Assembly (NCBI GenBank): GCA_009760885.1
Contig: CM019721.1
Span: forward strand, 15,315,696-15,379,695
Direction of reading: 5' to 3'
DNA length: 64,000 nt
Origin: Achatina immaculata
Taxonomy: Eukaryota; Mollusca; Gastropoda; Stylommatophora; Achatinidae
Under the pieces are notes generated by a model, which was given only the letters and a program-made list of their open reading frames with translations, was not told where the DNA came from and searched no databases. Of the stretch, positions 46,073-58,611 are shown piece by piece. A program made the position numbers and the translations under genes. Positions within the stretch are counted from its first letter, which is position 1; every line of letters starts with the position of its first letter.

Positions 46073-46272
46073 TTAGTTTTGCAAGCTATGCTCCTGAATT
46101 AGTTCAAACCTTAGACTTTCTTCCGAAGATCTAGCTCCATTTTGGGTGCTCAAGTCTTTCAGTGAAATCATTTGTGCAGATTTCATTCTATCTGATTCTG
46201 AAGATCGCAGCGACATTTTCACATGAAAAGTGTAGGATGAGAACGGCGTCACTTTACTTGCAGGTCTGTCAC
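46073..46272 (-). CDS. Candidate terminal exon of the GPCR gene (C-terminal tail)
   Basis: On the minus strand a pyrimidine-rich acceptor (TTTGCTCATTTCTCAG) precedes 2 bases, then 65 open codons and a TAA at 46073-46075. The peptide is Ser/Thr-rich and hydrophilic (for example M-S-L-R-S-S-E-S-D-R and S-L-K-D-L-S-T-Q-N-G), as expected for a receptor cytoplasmic tail with phosphorylation sites. The 2-base start fits the 1-base overhang left by the donor at 60312, so the two exons would join as a glycine codon. This is a one-in-three coincidence by chance. No homology is recognised, so the assignment is inference. Confidence 0.4.
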
Positions 46273-46299
46273 CTGAGAAATGAGCAAACAGTTAATGTT

Positions 46300-48171
46300 A
46301 TCTGTATAAAACTTATTATGTTATCTGTATAAAACTTATGTTATCATTATAAAACTTATAAGGACTATCCATAACTAAAATGAACAAAGATGTAAAAAAT
46401 GATTTAAAAAATAAAGTTTCCTTGCGCTTGGAATATAACTCTTGAAAGTTTTATTATTTTAGTGACTCTTTTCACAGTTATTATTTTCTTCTTATGGCGG
46501 AACGGGCCCGGGATGCTCCTCTATGAATGATTGTCATTGCTGAATGCAGCTGAATTTTTTCAAGACGAAACTTCCGATGGTTGGTCTAATAACTTCGATA
46601 TGACCATACTGTTTATAACGGTGGAAGGGACACTGTTTAGTGCTTATAAGGATAGAAAGGAAGGGTGGGGGTGTGTAGATTTGTTTAAATGTTAATTTCC
46701 TACTCTCTAAAACAGACTGTGTTCTGACTTGTTTAGACAGAAAGTGAAAAATATAAAAATTATAGTGGCTGGGACATAATTTGTAACAACCAAAGAAGTA
46801 ACAGATTTCCTAATTTCGGTGATCTTCACGAAAATATAAATTACTTTCTCTTACAGGTATTTTCTACAAATATTTGAGACTTTCACCATTTTTTAACTTA
46901 TGAAAATGTACTGAACAACTTAACCAGTGTGTAAAAATGCCAAGAGGTAAATAACAAAATGCTGCAACAGCTACATATTGTACAGCCGATCTATTCACAA
47001 ATTAACTTTCGCTTTTTATAAAATTCTAACGTAATGCCTTGTAAGTTATGATTGTAGTATTAATATAGCCTTGTATATTAGGATAATATTATTGTTATTA
47101 ATGTTACCATTATTATTAGCATTTTTATTATAGTTATGATTATTATCGATAAGTAGAAAATAGATAAGATTCGAGTAAATAATTTGAGAACCGGTGGGAG
47201 AGGAACATTTCCATGGTGTTAGTATTATTACGATAGAATTAAGCAGATACTTATAAATACTAGATACAGGAACGCTGAATACGATTTAGAAGGATTTACT
47301 CAGATAACATTAGTACATATGGAGACAGTCAGACAGACAAACACTGCGTAAACAGATATTGACTAATAATCCCCGTTAAGTATTTCTGATACTGGATAAG
47401 AGTTTATCCACGCGATAAAACTGAATAGACAGATTTGACGCAACAGACTTACTGACAGGTAAGGCATATTTCTTAATCTTAGGATGCAATTTGTACACAT
47501 GAATAGTCCAGCGGACCAATAGGATAACCAAGTCGAGGGAACCGACTCATCCTGAATTCCAGCCAGGGCTCAGACAGTATGTAGTCAACCAGCTGACCAA
47601 CAGAAAGATTTAGAGGAGGAGAGCAACGATAGATAGAAAAGAAGGACAAGTAGAACCAATAGATATTCAGGAGACAGAAACACAGTTTAGAACCAGAAGC
47701 AGTTTAGGACAAATAGAAGATGTGTTAGAAAGTGATTGCATGTGAAATGCATTAGATTTGATATTTTTGGAACTTGCTTGTGTTGGAGATATCTCTGTTT
47801 TATACTTGTGGATTTCATCTGGTGAACATTAAAGCTGAACTATAATTTGATTCAGTAACGAACCACCTGAATTTTATAGTGAGTATGTGTGTTAAGATTT
47901 CAGTCTTGTGGTGAACCATGTAGTAGCACATGAAGTGACATTCTGAAATGTTGAAGTGAACAAAAAAAGAGGTAGTAACGTGCATTCATAAATTAAAAAG
48001 TGACAAGGAGAAAGATGATATCGCCATGGTCACAACGTGTTAACAATGCTATAAGAAAGTGCATTAGGTTGATAACCTTTAAACAACCAAAGTGTGCTGC
48101 TATACGTGGCAATCGCCATCACTCAGTCCAGCAATAAAGTCAGAACACGAAAGACAATATATAACTTAGAA
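46300..48171. other. Interval without recognised gene, probably intron
   Basis: AT-rich sequence with no repeat shared within the window and no convincing coding frame. Confidence 0.35.
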
Positions 48172-48185
48172 CTTTTCAGTATTAT

Positions 48186-49640
48186 CTTATACCTTATATC
48201 CTTCCCGTGCCGTTAAACGTCACATAGGGCTCGCAAGGTAGTTCGCCAATTTTTCCTGTCTTCGACGAGTTTTTCAACCTCATCAAGGGATTTTAACTAT
48301 TAATTTTGCCTCTCTTAACAATGTCCTCTTCAGAGTTCCTTGTTTTCTTTGGCCTGTTGTGTTCCAATTTATAGCTTGTTTTGGGATTCTCTGACTGTTT
48401 CTTCTCATCACGTGACCAACATATGCCCATCTCCTTTTCCTGATTATCCATGAGATTGTTTGTTGTTCAGTCATCTGTCTTATCTCTGCATTGTTCTTGA
48501 ATTCATTCCAATTGATGCAGAGCATTTTCCTTAGGCATTTGTTTTCACAAGAGTCTAATTTCATTTCTATTTCTTTAGTTGTTTTCCAGCCATGCATAAA
48601 TGAGGGTGGATATTACATTTTAATTGAATAGTCTTAACTTGGTTTTTGTGCTTACAATTTTTGAATGCCATATGTTCTCAAGATCCTTGAAGATCGATGC
48701 TGCTTTTGCAGTTCGAATTCTAACTTCCTTTCTGATGTCACCATCCTGATCTATGTAGCTGCCAAGTTATGCAAATTGATTGACTTCTTCAATAGCTGTC
48801 CCTTCTATGTGAATTTTTCATTTTGATTAATGGGAATTTTCATTATTTTTGTTTTGTCCTTGTTAATTTCGAGTCCTATTTTGCTAGCCAGTGAAGACAG
48901 GTTATCTGTTCTTTTTTTGCATGGAATTCACATTGTTACTGATAAGAGTTATGTCATCAGCAAAATCAATATCTTCTAGTTGAGTCCCATGGACCCAATC
49001 AATACCTGTGTTACCTGTGCACCATTTTTTTCATTATGAAGTCTATTGTAATTGCAAAAAGCAAAGGAGATAGTATACATCCTTGTTTCACACCTGTTTC
49101 AATCTGGAACAATTCGCTCATCCCTTCTTCTGTTTTGACTGCACAAACATATCCATTGTAAAAGTCCTTAATGATGATGACAATTTTAGATGGTATTCCA
49201 TATTTAAAATTCTCAAAATAGATGTCTGTGTATGCTATCAAATGCCTTTTTAAAGTCTATGAAGTTCATTATTAATGGTTTCTGCTTTTCTATATGTTCT
49301 TCAAGTATTATTCTTAGAGTAAAGATCTGGTCGAGACAGCTTCTCCCTTTCCGAAATCTTGCTTGTTCTTCTCTCATTGCGGTATCCGCTATATCTTTAA
49401 GTCTATTCAAAATGACCTTGCAAAATACTTTTCACACAACTGATATTAAGGTTACTTCTCTCCATTTGTTACAGTCACTAAGGTTGCCTTTTTTTGGTAT
49501 TTTAACAATGGTTCCTTTTTTTCATTTAGAAGGGACCTTTCCTTCTTTCCAAATCTTATTAAACATTCTCTGTAGTTGTCTTATGTTGTCATTATTGATA
49601 GCTTTTAACATTTCGGGTGTTATTTCATCTTCATCTGCAG
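48186..49640 (-). mobile_element. LINE-A copy 2, 5' truncated, with 14-bp target duplication
   Basis: RT (49213-49410 finger with E-E-Q-A-R-F-R-K-G-R-S, 49011-49241 palm with I-E-T-G-V-K-Q-G-C-I-L-S-P), then thumb and C-terminal domain (48283-48597, W-I-I-R-K-R-R-W-A-Y-V-G-H). The 3' tail runs to 48186. A perfect 14-bp duplication CTTTTCAGTATTAT lies at 48172-48185 and 49641-49654. Frames are broken. It shows where the LINE-A 3' end lies and what sequence the tail-only copies come from. Confidence 0.9.
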
Positions 49641-49654
49641 CTTTTCAGTATTAT

Positions 49655-50424
49655 AATGGCAGTATAAATCAGAACTTTTAAATATTATAAAATTATCCAT
49701 TGAGAATTTATCAGCTATTTTCCAAAATTGCATTTTTATTCATTTGTAAATAATTTCCGTAGTGGAATTAGTGTTTATCGACTTTATGTATATAATTTAA
49801 TTGTTTTATTATTAAAATTATTTAATTTCAACATTAGCGTTGTGTACGTGCACACTGTGTACGTTCATCCATCTCTCATACATTCACACAGCGTGGGTTA
49901 TCATAGACATCATCAACATGTTATGAAATCATCATGTTAATTATGATTCACTCAGGAGCTTAGGCACCCGCGTTATTTCTCGAATCTTGATATATGGTGA
50001 GTATATTGTTCAGCAAAACATGCAGTATAATCATCTGTTTTGTCCAAACATTGCTCTCCAATCAAAATCAAAATAACTACAAGATGAACAGGAAACTGTC
50101 TGATAACACTAAACTGACCATGTAACTGAAAGGTATTTTTAACGAACTGCTTGTAACTTTCACATAGATACGTTTCGACCTCTCATTTGGCTGCCCGATA
50201 GGGGACTGAGTTCGAGTTCTGACAATTCTTCATACCCATTTGCAGCCCACTGACTATCCGTTTAATCGGTGGTCGAGATCACAGAGGTCTGTATATCTTT
50301 GCTTAGTCTTGATCGAGTTTCTGTGATAAAAAAGGACCGACCAATCAAATGCTTTTATTGGCTTCTTCGCTGGATTCGTGAGCTAACTTGTCGTAATATT
50401 AAGTAAGCTACTCCAGTTACACGA
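49655..50424. other. AT-rich interval with a weak tRNA-like spot
   Basis: GAGTTCGAGTTCT at about 50210 resembles a polymerase III B box, following GGCTGCCCGATAGGGGACT. I cannot find a matching A box, so no SINE is called. Confidence 0.3.
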
Positions 50425-50695
50425 ACTAATATTGAAGAAGGTTGGTTAGTAAAGAGGATTAAACAGAGAAAACAAGTATTTTGGACATATTAAACGTCAT
50501 GATAATTTAGAGAAGACCGTCTTGGAAGAGTACATAATGGGAAAAAGAAAGAGAGGAAGACCAAGGCGAAGGTGGCTGATCGTTGATGATCTGCGAATGG
50601 ATGCATCAGCAGCAGGACATCTTGCTTACAACTGACAGCCCTATAGGAGAGCTGTTAGGGAGGCAAAGTTCCGCAAGAAACGTGCAAATGACGTG
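50425..50695 (+). mobile_element. LINE-B 3' fragment
   Basis: Matches the C-terminal coding part of LINE-B (E-E-G-W-L-V-K-R-I-K, and the R-G-R-P-type segment near 50555) through to GCAAATGA. Several small deletions are visible. Confidence 0.8.
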
Positions 50696-50699
50696 TGAA

Positions 50700-51837
50700 G
50701 ACAACGTGGAGAGATGATAGCTCCACATGTTTGTGCTCTAATACATTGCTTGTCTTCATGATGACTCCACATGTTTGCGCTCTAAAATATTGCTTGCTCT
50801 CGTGCTATATGTATAACTCTGCTGAGAATTGTTTTGGTCTGGCTTTAGCCTACCACAGTTTCTGGTGGTTTATCATTTCTATCAAGCAGAAGAGAAAACT
50901 ATGTATTACTGGAAACTTTCTACAATTGTCGAGCGAAAATGATTACAATGAGAAATTAATGTCTTTATAAAACAGTTCTCTGTAAGACTGTCAAGCATAC
51001 TGGAGACATTGACAGTTTATTGAAAATTTCATGAACCTAGCGTGGAACACAACATAGTTATTATTCTGGTAATTTGCAGCATTCCGGGAAACAAGCTCAA
51101 TTTTAATGTCAGGAGCTTCTTCCATGCATTATTAAAGCCACCCTACAGGAAACAGTTTCTCATCCAGAATCCAGAAACAAAAAGTTATTAGATCTTAAAG
51201 GAGTCTTAGAATCAGAGAGTCAACTCATGTAATGTTTATCTCCGCGTGTCAGTAGAACAGAAGCATAGAAATAAAAAAGCCACAAAAATATAGGACAGAC
51301 AGCGAAGAAAAGCATTAGCAAAGAGAGAATAAGCCTCAAAAGAAAATCCCTTAAAAAAAGTTCACTTCTTCGCTTTTTCTCACCATGAAATGATATATTG
51401 GAGTGTTTTGTGGATACTCACACCATGACCACCAAACACAATCAACACTTTGATTAGTTGCATCAACAAGAAACACCAAAAAAAAAAACTACATCAACAA
51501 GTAACGGTATCAACAAGTTCACAGTCTTATGAATGAATGGCTGACATTTTTAGCGTGGCAATCTCCTTCCACTACCATCTTTCCAATCCCTGCGATGGAG
51601 TTCTTGCCCTTTTCACATTTGATTTGGTAATGAGATTTGCATAGTTTTTGTTTAGCGGCATATGATCGAATACCTTATTTCTCTTTCAGTTCTGTCACAT
51701 AATTATTACCGTAGTAAATGCCACTGACGCCTGTTAAAACTTAAAACTGGAACAAATTAAAACATTCCAGCTTTAACGTGCGTGATACACTTGGTGAAAA
51801 AGTATCGATGAATTTTCATCAAATGTATGTCACGTAG
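50700..51837. other. Interval without recognised gene
   Basis: A 91-codon frame at 50695-50970 repeats C-S-N-T/L-K-Y segments because of a short internal duplication (about 50715-50800). No family recognised. Confidence 0.35.
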
Positions 51838-52018
51838 GGTTTTGCAGTGCGTCTCGCCATGACTCTCTATTGTCTCTATTTTCGACGAGGTTCTCAGTCT
51901 CATCAAGTGGTCTGATACCAGTCATCTAAACCTCTCTTGCCAGTGTTCTCTCAAGGGTCTCTCGAGATCTGTCTCTTTTTCTTTTTTTTTCCACATGCTT
52001 CACAATTGTTTCTGATTG

Positions 52019-52117
52019 TATGCAGGAAACTCTCTACTGTAGAGAGCGGAATAACAAAAATCCTTCAGATCATCAGAGGAAGTACTCCCCCTCAGACAAG
52101 TGTTTCGGCCCTGTTAA
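52019..52117 (+). repeat. Dispersed module copy 4 inserted in LINE-A copy 3
   Basis: Core module with several substitutions and a small deletion (GGAATAACAAAAATCC). LINE-A copy 2 reads through this point without it (CTGTTTCTTCTCATCACGTG at about 48397), so a second empty site is visible in the window. A few bases on each side (GATTG, AACCC) are not explained by either sequence. Confidence 0.8.
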
Positions 52118-53189
52118 ACCCTTCTCACCATGTAGCCTACATATGCCCAGCTTCTTTTCATGATCACTGCTGAGACTGCAGCGCATGCTCATTTATCTTA
52201 TCATGCTTTAGTTTTGGATTCATTCTGTTGTATACAGACTATTTTTCCTAAAATGTTTTCGGGTGCGTCCAGTTTGCTCTCAATGTCTTTGGCTGTTTTT
52301 CAGCTTTAACACGCAAATGTAAGGATTATTAAATTTGAGTTACATATTTTAAGCTTTGTTTTTGTGCTTGGGAGTTTGACTTCCATACTTTTTCAAGATT
52401 CTTAAATCCATATGAACTTCTTTCCTCGTGTGTTCTTCCTGATTTATATACTTTTTTTTCTCTTGCACAACTAGATTTGTCGTTATTTTTGTCTTTTCCT
52501 TGTTGATCTCAAATCTTATTTTGCTAGCCATTGGCTGCAGAGCATCTGTTTTTCTCCTTATTTCCAACGATAAGCGGTAAATCATATGCAGATTCGAGGT
52601 CTTCTCAATACCTCTTCTATGTTTAACTGCTCAATCATAGCCATCGTGCATGTCAGGTTGGTATTTCATGCTGTCGCAGAATAATAAACAGTGAGACCCA
52701 CTGTATACTATTGAATGCTTTTTTTCAATCGATGCAGTTTAAGATGAACGGTTTTTGCTTTTCAGTATGTTCTTGCTATGAGTTTCCGACAGTTAAAACT
52801 TGATCAATACAGCTTATTTCTTCTCTAAACCTTTATTGCTTTTCTCACATTAAATTATCCACCACCTCTTTGATTCTATTCACAATGATTTTGTGGAATA
52901 TTTCTGAGGCAACTGATAGAAGTTAGAATTATTGCAGTCACAGAGACTTCCTCTTTAAATTTTAACAATAATACTTTGCCCACTTCGAAGGGACTTCTTT
53001 ATTAAATATTTTCTGTAGGTGGCCTAGGCTGTGGCTTTTCAGTGCTTTTAGCACCTCAACTGCAATATTGCTAGCCATAAGCTTCACTTCTGTTTCTACT
53101 TCACTCAGGTTGATTTCGTCCAAAGTAATATTTAGTTGTAGGACTGGTGTATCTTATCAAACTTAATTAATCAGCCGTCTGGGTGTGGG

Positions 53190-53439
53190 ATGTGAGTAGA
53201 GAAGCGGCTAGTCTCTCATGGCGAAGGTCGGGGATTCAAATCCCGCCGGAGCCGCCTTAGTCACCCAGCTGTAGAAATGGGTACCCGACTTCTTCTGAAG
53301 TTAGTGAAGGGAAGGCGGCCAGGCGTGAAGCTGGCCACACCACCCTCTAGTGTGATGACTTGACCTCAAGGAGAATATGGGCACTAACACCCATATCCCT
53401 ATGTACTTCTAGGGTATGACAGGGTTACCTTGACTTTAC
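53190..53439 (+). mobile_element. tRNA-derived SINE (250 bp) with target duplication
   Basis: The head has a B box GGGGATTCAAATCCC at about 53233 after TGTGAGTAGAGAAGCGG, an A-box-like segment. The body (CACCCAGCTGTAGAAATGGG onward) is of a type common in invertebrate SINEs, and the end is GTATGACAGGGTTACC. CTGGGTGTGGG (53179-53189) and CTGGGTGTAGG (53440-53450) form an 11-bp duplication with one mismatch. Inserted in LINE-A copy 3. Confidence 0.8.
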
Positions 53440-54819
53440 CTGGGTGTAGGCGATTTTTAAAAAAGTAAAGTGATGGGGAATAAAACAAAACCGTGGATGA
53501 AGTGAGGGAAGAAAAATGACGACAGAACAGAAGAAAAGGAAAAAGTTGCAAAAGATGTACATCTTGTCACACATATCCTCACAGCTCTCGCTGCAGAATC
53601 AAAAATACGGTGCTGCGAAGGCTTTGTGCAGAAGTCAGCGAAAGATAAAAGCCCGGCAAAGGTTTTTGACAACTGCACAGACGGATGAGCAATACATCTA
53701 TAACAAGGAATGGTGGATACATCAAGGATGAGAATGGTCAGGTGATGAAGATAGATGCAGAGAAAGGGGTAGGATTCTTCCACAGACGTATTTACCAGTC
53801 AGGCCAGGACAACATTGAAGATCGCAGATCAGCATGGAGCATTGTATCAGAATCGATACGAACTCGGCAGTATGTAGAATTGATAGGTGTTGAGGAAGCT
53901 TCACAGACCATCAAAAGCCTCTAGAGACAGTGCCCGGGTCCAGCTGGACTTCAGTATAACCACCTGAAGCAGAAGGAAATTCAAGTCGATGACAAGTAAT
54001 TTAACAGCATAATGTGAGGCGAGACATCATAAGAAAGGCTACAGAAAGGCCTGTTGCCATTACCTAAACTACGCAAAGACAGCATCATAACAGTGAAAAA
54101 CATTTACGGTAAGATGCTCGAGAAGATCATGGCTAAGAAACTGACATGGAAATTGTAGAATGGCACCCCCTGGGAACAACTGTGTTAAGAGCACACTTAT
54201 CTTAACATAGTGTTTGTGAGACAGGGAACATAGATCTGTTTGCTTAAAAACTCTGACCTACTTCTGTAGCCCAGAAACTTGTAGCAATCAATACTAATTG
54301 TAATTGTTATTTTTGTAAAATGTAATGTCAGGTTGGTGGACGGATGGGGACATGGAGATCTCTGGCGGGGATGACGGAAGCCTGGTGTGAAACCAGTGAA
54401 TCCAGGACGTGACAAGCCTATAGGTCTTTACAACAATGGCTGTCAGAATGATGTAAACAGAACAGAGCCAGCAGACTATAGGTGGCGGGGAATGGATATC
54501 GTTGAAGCACTCATCAGGTTCCTCATCTCAAAGTCAGAGTGTCTTTGTGGAACTGTCTCAAAACCATCTGACATGGAGAAGGAACTTACATACAGCCACC
54601 AGAGGCTGGAAAACAAAGTTTTGGCCAGGCCAGCCACACTGCCTTCATGGCAGTCCGAGCAAGACCACAGTCTGCCCTAGCAAGGAAAGGTGCTGAAGTC
54701 GGAGTTACCCAGCCAAAAGGCGCATCGCAAAAATCAGGGTAACACGCATTATCGCTAATGAATGTCTCTATCTGCAGTATTCAAACATGGTGCTCGCCCT
54801 GTGAAGACTAACTAGGCAG

Positions 54820-57207
54820 GTGCAGTGCTGGGCCCCCTGCCTCGAAAGGGTCCACCCAATGCTACTGGAGATCCTCTCAGTTCGTCTTGTGGACGAGAGT
54901 AGAGCTACTGGCCAAAAAATACAACAGAAGAAAACAGCCAAAAAGCAAGAGCTTAAAATAATGCAGTGGAATGCTGAGGGTGTCAGCAGTGTTAGAGATG
55001 GCTATAGCAAAAAGGTGGAACTAGAGAACATACTTTTTGCAGAGCAGGTAAGTATATGCTGCATACAGGAGACACACCTAACCAAAGATGCCACCTTTAA
55101 AATCAGAAGCTACCAGTGTTTTAGATCAGACCTATAGGACAGAAGAAAAGGAGGAGTACTCACACTTATTAAGAATAACATCAGCGCATGTCAGGTGGGA
55201 GTGTTCATGGAAGGAGCCGAATATCAGATGATCCATCTAAAAAGTAGTAATACAGATTTCCACCTCCTTAACTATTACTGTCCTAATGACTGCCCACTTG
55301 CTTTAGAAACAATCCCACACAAAGAAAGACTGATGGTCTGTGGCGATTTTAACAGCCATTCCCAGAGCTGGGGCTATGACCACATAGACAAGAGAGGAGA
55401 GGAAGTTGAGAGCTGGCAGGATGATAATGGACTTCTCCTGATCAACCAGCCAATGGATCCCCCAACATTTTACTCAAGGGCTTGGCATACAATCTCAACA
55501 CCAGATCTGGCATTCCACTTTCCAGACCTGAAGTGGAACATTACACGCGAAATTGGAAAACAACTTGGAGGTAGCGACCATCGACCAGTCTTCCTGACAA
55601 TAGAAAATGAACTCCTTAACACCAGTAGCCTTCACACCAGATGGAACTATAAAAAAGCAAACTGGACAATATACAGACATCGTACAGGTATCCTGGTGGG
55701 ACAGCTGTCCATAGAAGGTAAGGATATTAACAGCATAGTGAAAGAATTCAATGCTTGTATCCTCCAGGCCGCTCGTGAAACCATTCCCAGAGGAGCTCGC
55801 TGGGACTATAAACCATACTGGTCTAGTGAGCTGGGAAAACTCCATGATGATGTGGAAGCAGCTCGAAAGCAAGCAGAAAATAGACCATGCCAAGAACACC
55901 ACAATAATTACCAACATTCTAAGGCCAAATTTCAGAGAGCCAAGCTGCAAGCCAGACGGGAAAGTTGGAGAGAGAAAACAGAGTCCCTAAACTTTGAAAA
56001 GGATGGAAGGAAACTGTGGAAACTAATCAAACAGTTAAATGATGAGAGAACTGGAAGAAGTACAAAGATTACACTAATAGAGGATGGGAAAACTCTTACA
56101 GGTAAGCATGTAGCAGATCACTTTGCTCGCATGTTTGCACAGGACTGCAACATTGATATCCATCCAGAGAATGAGCGTGCAGTACGCACTGACACACAGA
56201 AAGAAGAGGAACAAGTCAGAAAAGTGGAGGTCATGGATGCACCAATCACACGCAGCGAGTTAGACCTAGCAGTCAGTAAACTGAAACCAAGGAAATCACC
56301 AGGACCAGATGGAGTGTCCAATGAAATGATCAAGAACCTGGGAATGGCAGCAATGGGAAAGCTGTTGGATATTTTCAATATGTGCTGGAGCACAGGTAAG
56401 TTACCTCAAATCTGGAAGGAAGCAAGCATGGTACCACTGCTAAAGCCAGGGAAAAACAGTGATACTGCCTCCAGCTACAGGCCAGTCAGTCTCACTAGCT
56501 GCCTATGCAAAACGATGGAACGCATCATTGACCTGAGGCTAAAATGGTACCTAGAAAGTGAAAACCTTCTCGTTCCACAACAAGCAGGATTTAGGCAGTA
56601 CTACAGTACGGACGATCAAGTTACCTATCTCTCTCAAGAGATTGAGGATGCATTCCAAGAGAAAAACCATGTACTAGCAGCGTGGATAGACCTAAAGAAA
56701 GCCTTTGATAAAATATGGAAAAAAGGTCTGCTGTGGAAACTAAGAAACTGCAATGTAAATGGAAGACTGTACAACTGGATAAAGTCCTATTTACACAATA
56801 GAAGAGCTAGAGTAGTAATGGATGGTCACAAAAGCCAGAAAGTACTTCTGCGACACGGTGTACCACAAGGAGGAGTCATTTCGCCTACACTATTCCTTGT
56901 ATTCATTAATGACCTGGTCAAGGAACTTCCCTATGGAATCAAAGCGGCACTGTATGCAGATGATCTGGTCATGTGGTGTACAGATGAATATGCGACAGTT
57001 GCTACACAGAGACTCCAAAGAGCAGCAGACATCTTGACATCATGGACAAACAAATGGTGTGTAAGTATCAACACAGAGAAATCAAGTACCACTCTGTTCA
57101 CTCTCTCATCTAAACAGAAAGCAGGTAAGATCTTTGTAAATGAAATATCCTTAAGGATGGACAACCAACCCACTTACTTAGAAGTGACTCTTGACTCTCA
57201 AAACTGA
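54820..57207 (+). pseudogene. LINE-G ORF2, endonuclease and reverse transcriptase part
   Basis: Starts in frame 54820-55137 with I-M-Q-W-N-A-E-G and C-C-I-Q-E-T-H-L (endonuclease N and E motifs). A TAG at 55135-55137 interrupts it and the same frame resumes as a 670-codon frame. There V-C-G-D-F-N-S-H-S-Q-S-W-G (residues 47-59) and G-S-D-H-R-P-V (about 127) complete the endonuclease. K-S-P-G-P-D-G-V (about 368), W-I-D-L-K-K-A-F-D (about 500), G-V-P-Q-G-G-V-I-S-P (about 560) and Y-A-D-D-L-V-M-W (about 590) are the RT motifs, all intact. The frame ends at 57207 through a one-base shift within L-D-S. Confidence 0.9.
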
Positions 57208-58611
57208 CTTGGAAGCAACACATCAACAATGCAGAAGCAAAAGCCAGAAGAAAACTAGCCATATTAAGAAAATTGAGTGGAACCACATGGGGAGCTAGTG
57301 AAAGAATCCTCAAGAATGTATATCAGCAAAGTATTCTACCACATTTAGAATATGGCTCAACATCTTGGTGCACAGCATCAAACACTACGCAGCATAATCT
57401 AGACAAGGTTCAAAATCAGTCACTACGGATTATCACAGGTGCCATGAGGTCCACACCAATAGTAGAAATGCAGAAAATAGTTGGTGTTCAAGCGCTAAAG
57501 GAACGTAGAGACACAAAGGTCATGACCATGGGAGAGAAATTCCTTAACTCTGTAAGCCATCCCCTGAAGGAGAGATTCAATAACTTGGCATTAAGTCGGC
57601 TTAAAAGAAGCAGCTCCATTCACTAGGCCAAGCGTATGTGTAAGCTGATACCTGACCTTCCAACTGTAGTCGCTCCATTATCATCTGTACCAGAGCATAC
57701 ACCATGGAAAGAAGCAGATTATACATAAATAACTATTCAGACTGAAGTGAAAGGTGTGCAGAATGGTGAGATGCAAAGCAGCCTTGTAAGATCAACAGCC
57801 ACACTTAGTGTTCTAGATGACAAATATCCATGTGAAACCTGGATACGTGTGTATACAGACGGATCTGCACACAATGCCATAAAGAATGAGGGGCAGGAGC
57901 ACATATTGAATATCCAAACAACACCACTGACAAGATTTCCATACCCACTTTCCACAAACATTATACTGCAACAACTTTGATGCAGAAGTTAGGGCAATTA
58001 TTGCTGCAGTTGAAAAACTATCAGACTCCAGAATTGATATATGTCCTGTAGTAATTCTCACAGATGCAAGATCAGTACTGGAAGCTCTTCAGTGCAACAA
58101 ACTACCAGACCTTAAGGATGCCTTGTCAAAAACTGGCTTACAACATGGAGTCACTTTGCAATGGATTCCCTCCCACTGTGGGATACCAGGCAATGAGAAA
58201 GCTGACCATCTGGCCAAAGAGGGCACTGAAATGGAGCAACCAGACATACCAATCACCCATAATCAGAAGAAAAGCATGATAAAAACCTACAGGAAGCCAC
58301 AAACACCACCACATGATGACTATCACATGCTAAACAGAAAGGAACAAGTCACCATCTTCCGTCTCCGAACAGGACACACCCGACTCCGAAATCATATGTA
58401 TACGAAGTTTAAGGTTGGTACTACTAATCTATGTACATGTGCCCAGGTGCCCCAAAATGTGGAACATATCTTCCAGAACTGCACCAACTATGAAACACTG
58501 AGAAATAATTACTGGCCCAGTGAAACCACTAAAGAAGATAAGCTCTACGGTTCCATACATGAATTACAAAAAACAGTGAAATTTATCCAAGAGACAGGAC
58601 TGCAGGTATAG
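57208..58611 (+). pseudogene. LINE-G thumb, RNase H and Cys-rich C-terminus
   Basis: Thumb and connection continue in another frame (57273-57626, H-L-E-Y-G-S-T-S-W and S-L-R-I-I-T-G). Stops follow at 57625 and 57725. RNase H motif 1 is R-V-Y-T-D-G-S-A (57855). After a frame change near 57900 the sequence reads F-D-A-E-V-R-A-I (57976), I-L-T-D-A-R-S (58055) and I-P-S-H-C-G-I-P-G-N-E-K-A-D (58167), the remaining catalytic positions. The last frame (58123-58611) ends with C-T-C-A-Q-V-P-Q-N-V-E-H-I-F-Q-N-C, a Cys-His motif, and a TAG at 58609-58611. RNase H would remove the RNA template strand. Confidence 0.85.

Larger units (their letters stand above)
51838..53470 (-). mobile_element. LINE-A copy 3, strongly diverged, split by a module and a SINE
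   Basis: The minus strand contains A-S-K-I-R-F-E-I-N-K-E-K-T-K-I (52349-52585), equivalent to the RT segment after the active site in LINE-A, and the 3' portion (51838-52190) aligns with 48190-48450. Module copy 4 interrupts it at 52019-52117 and a SINE at 53190-53439. It is older than copies 1 and 2, judging by its divergence. Confidence 0.75.
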
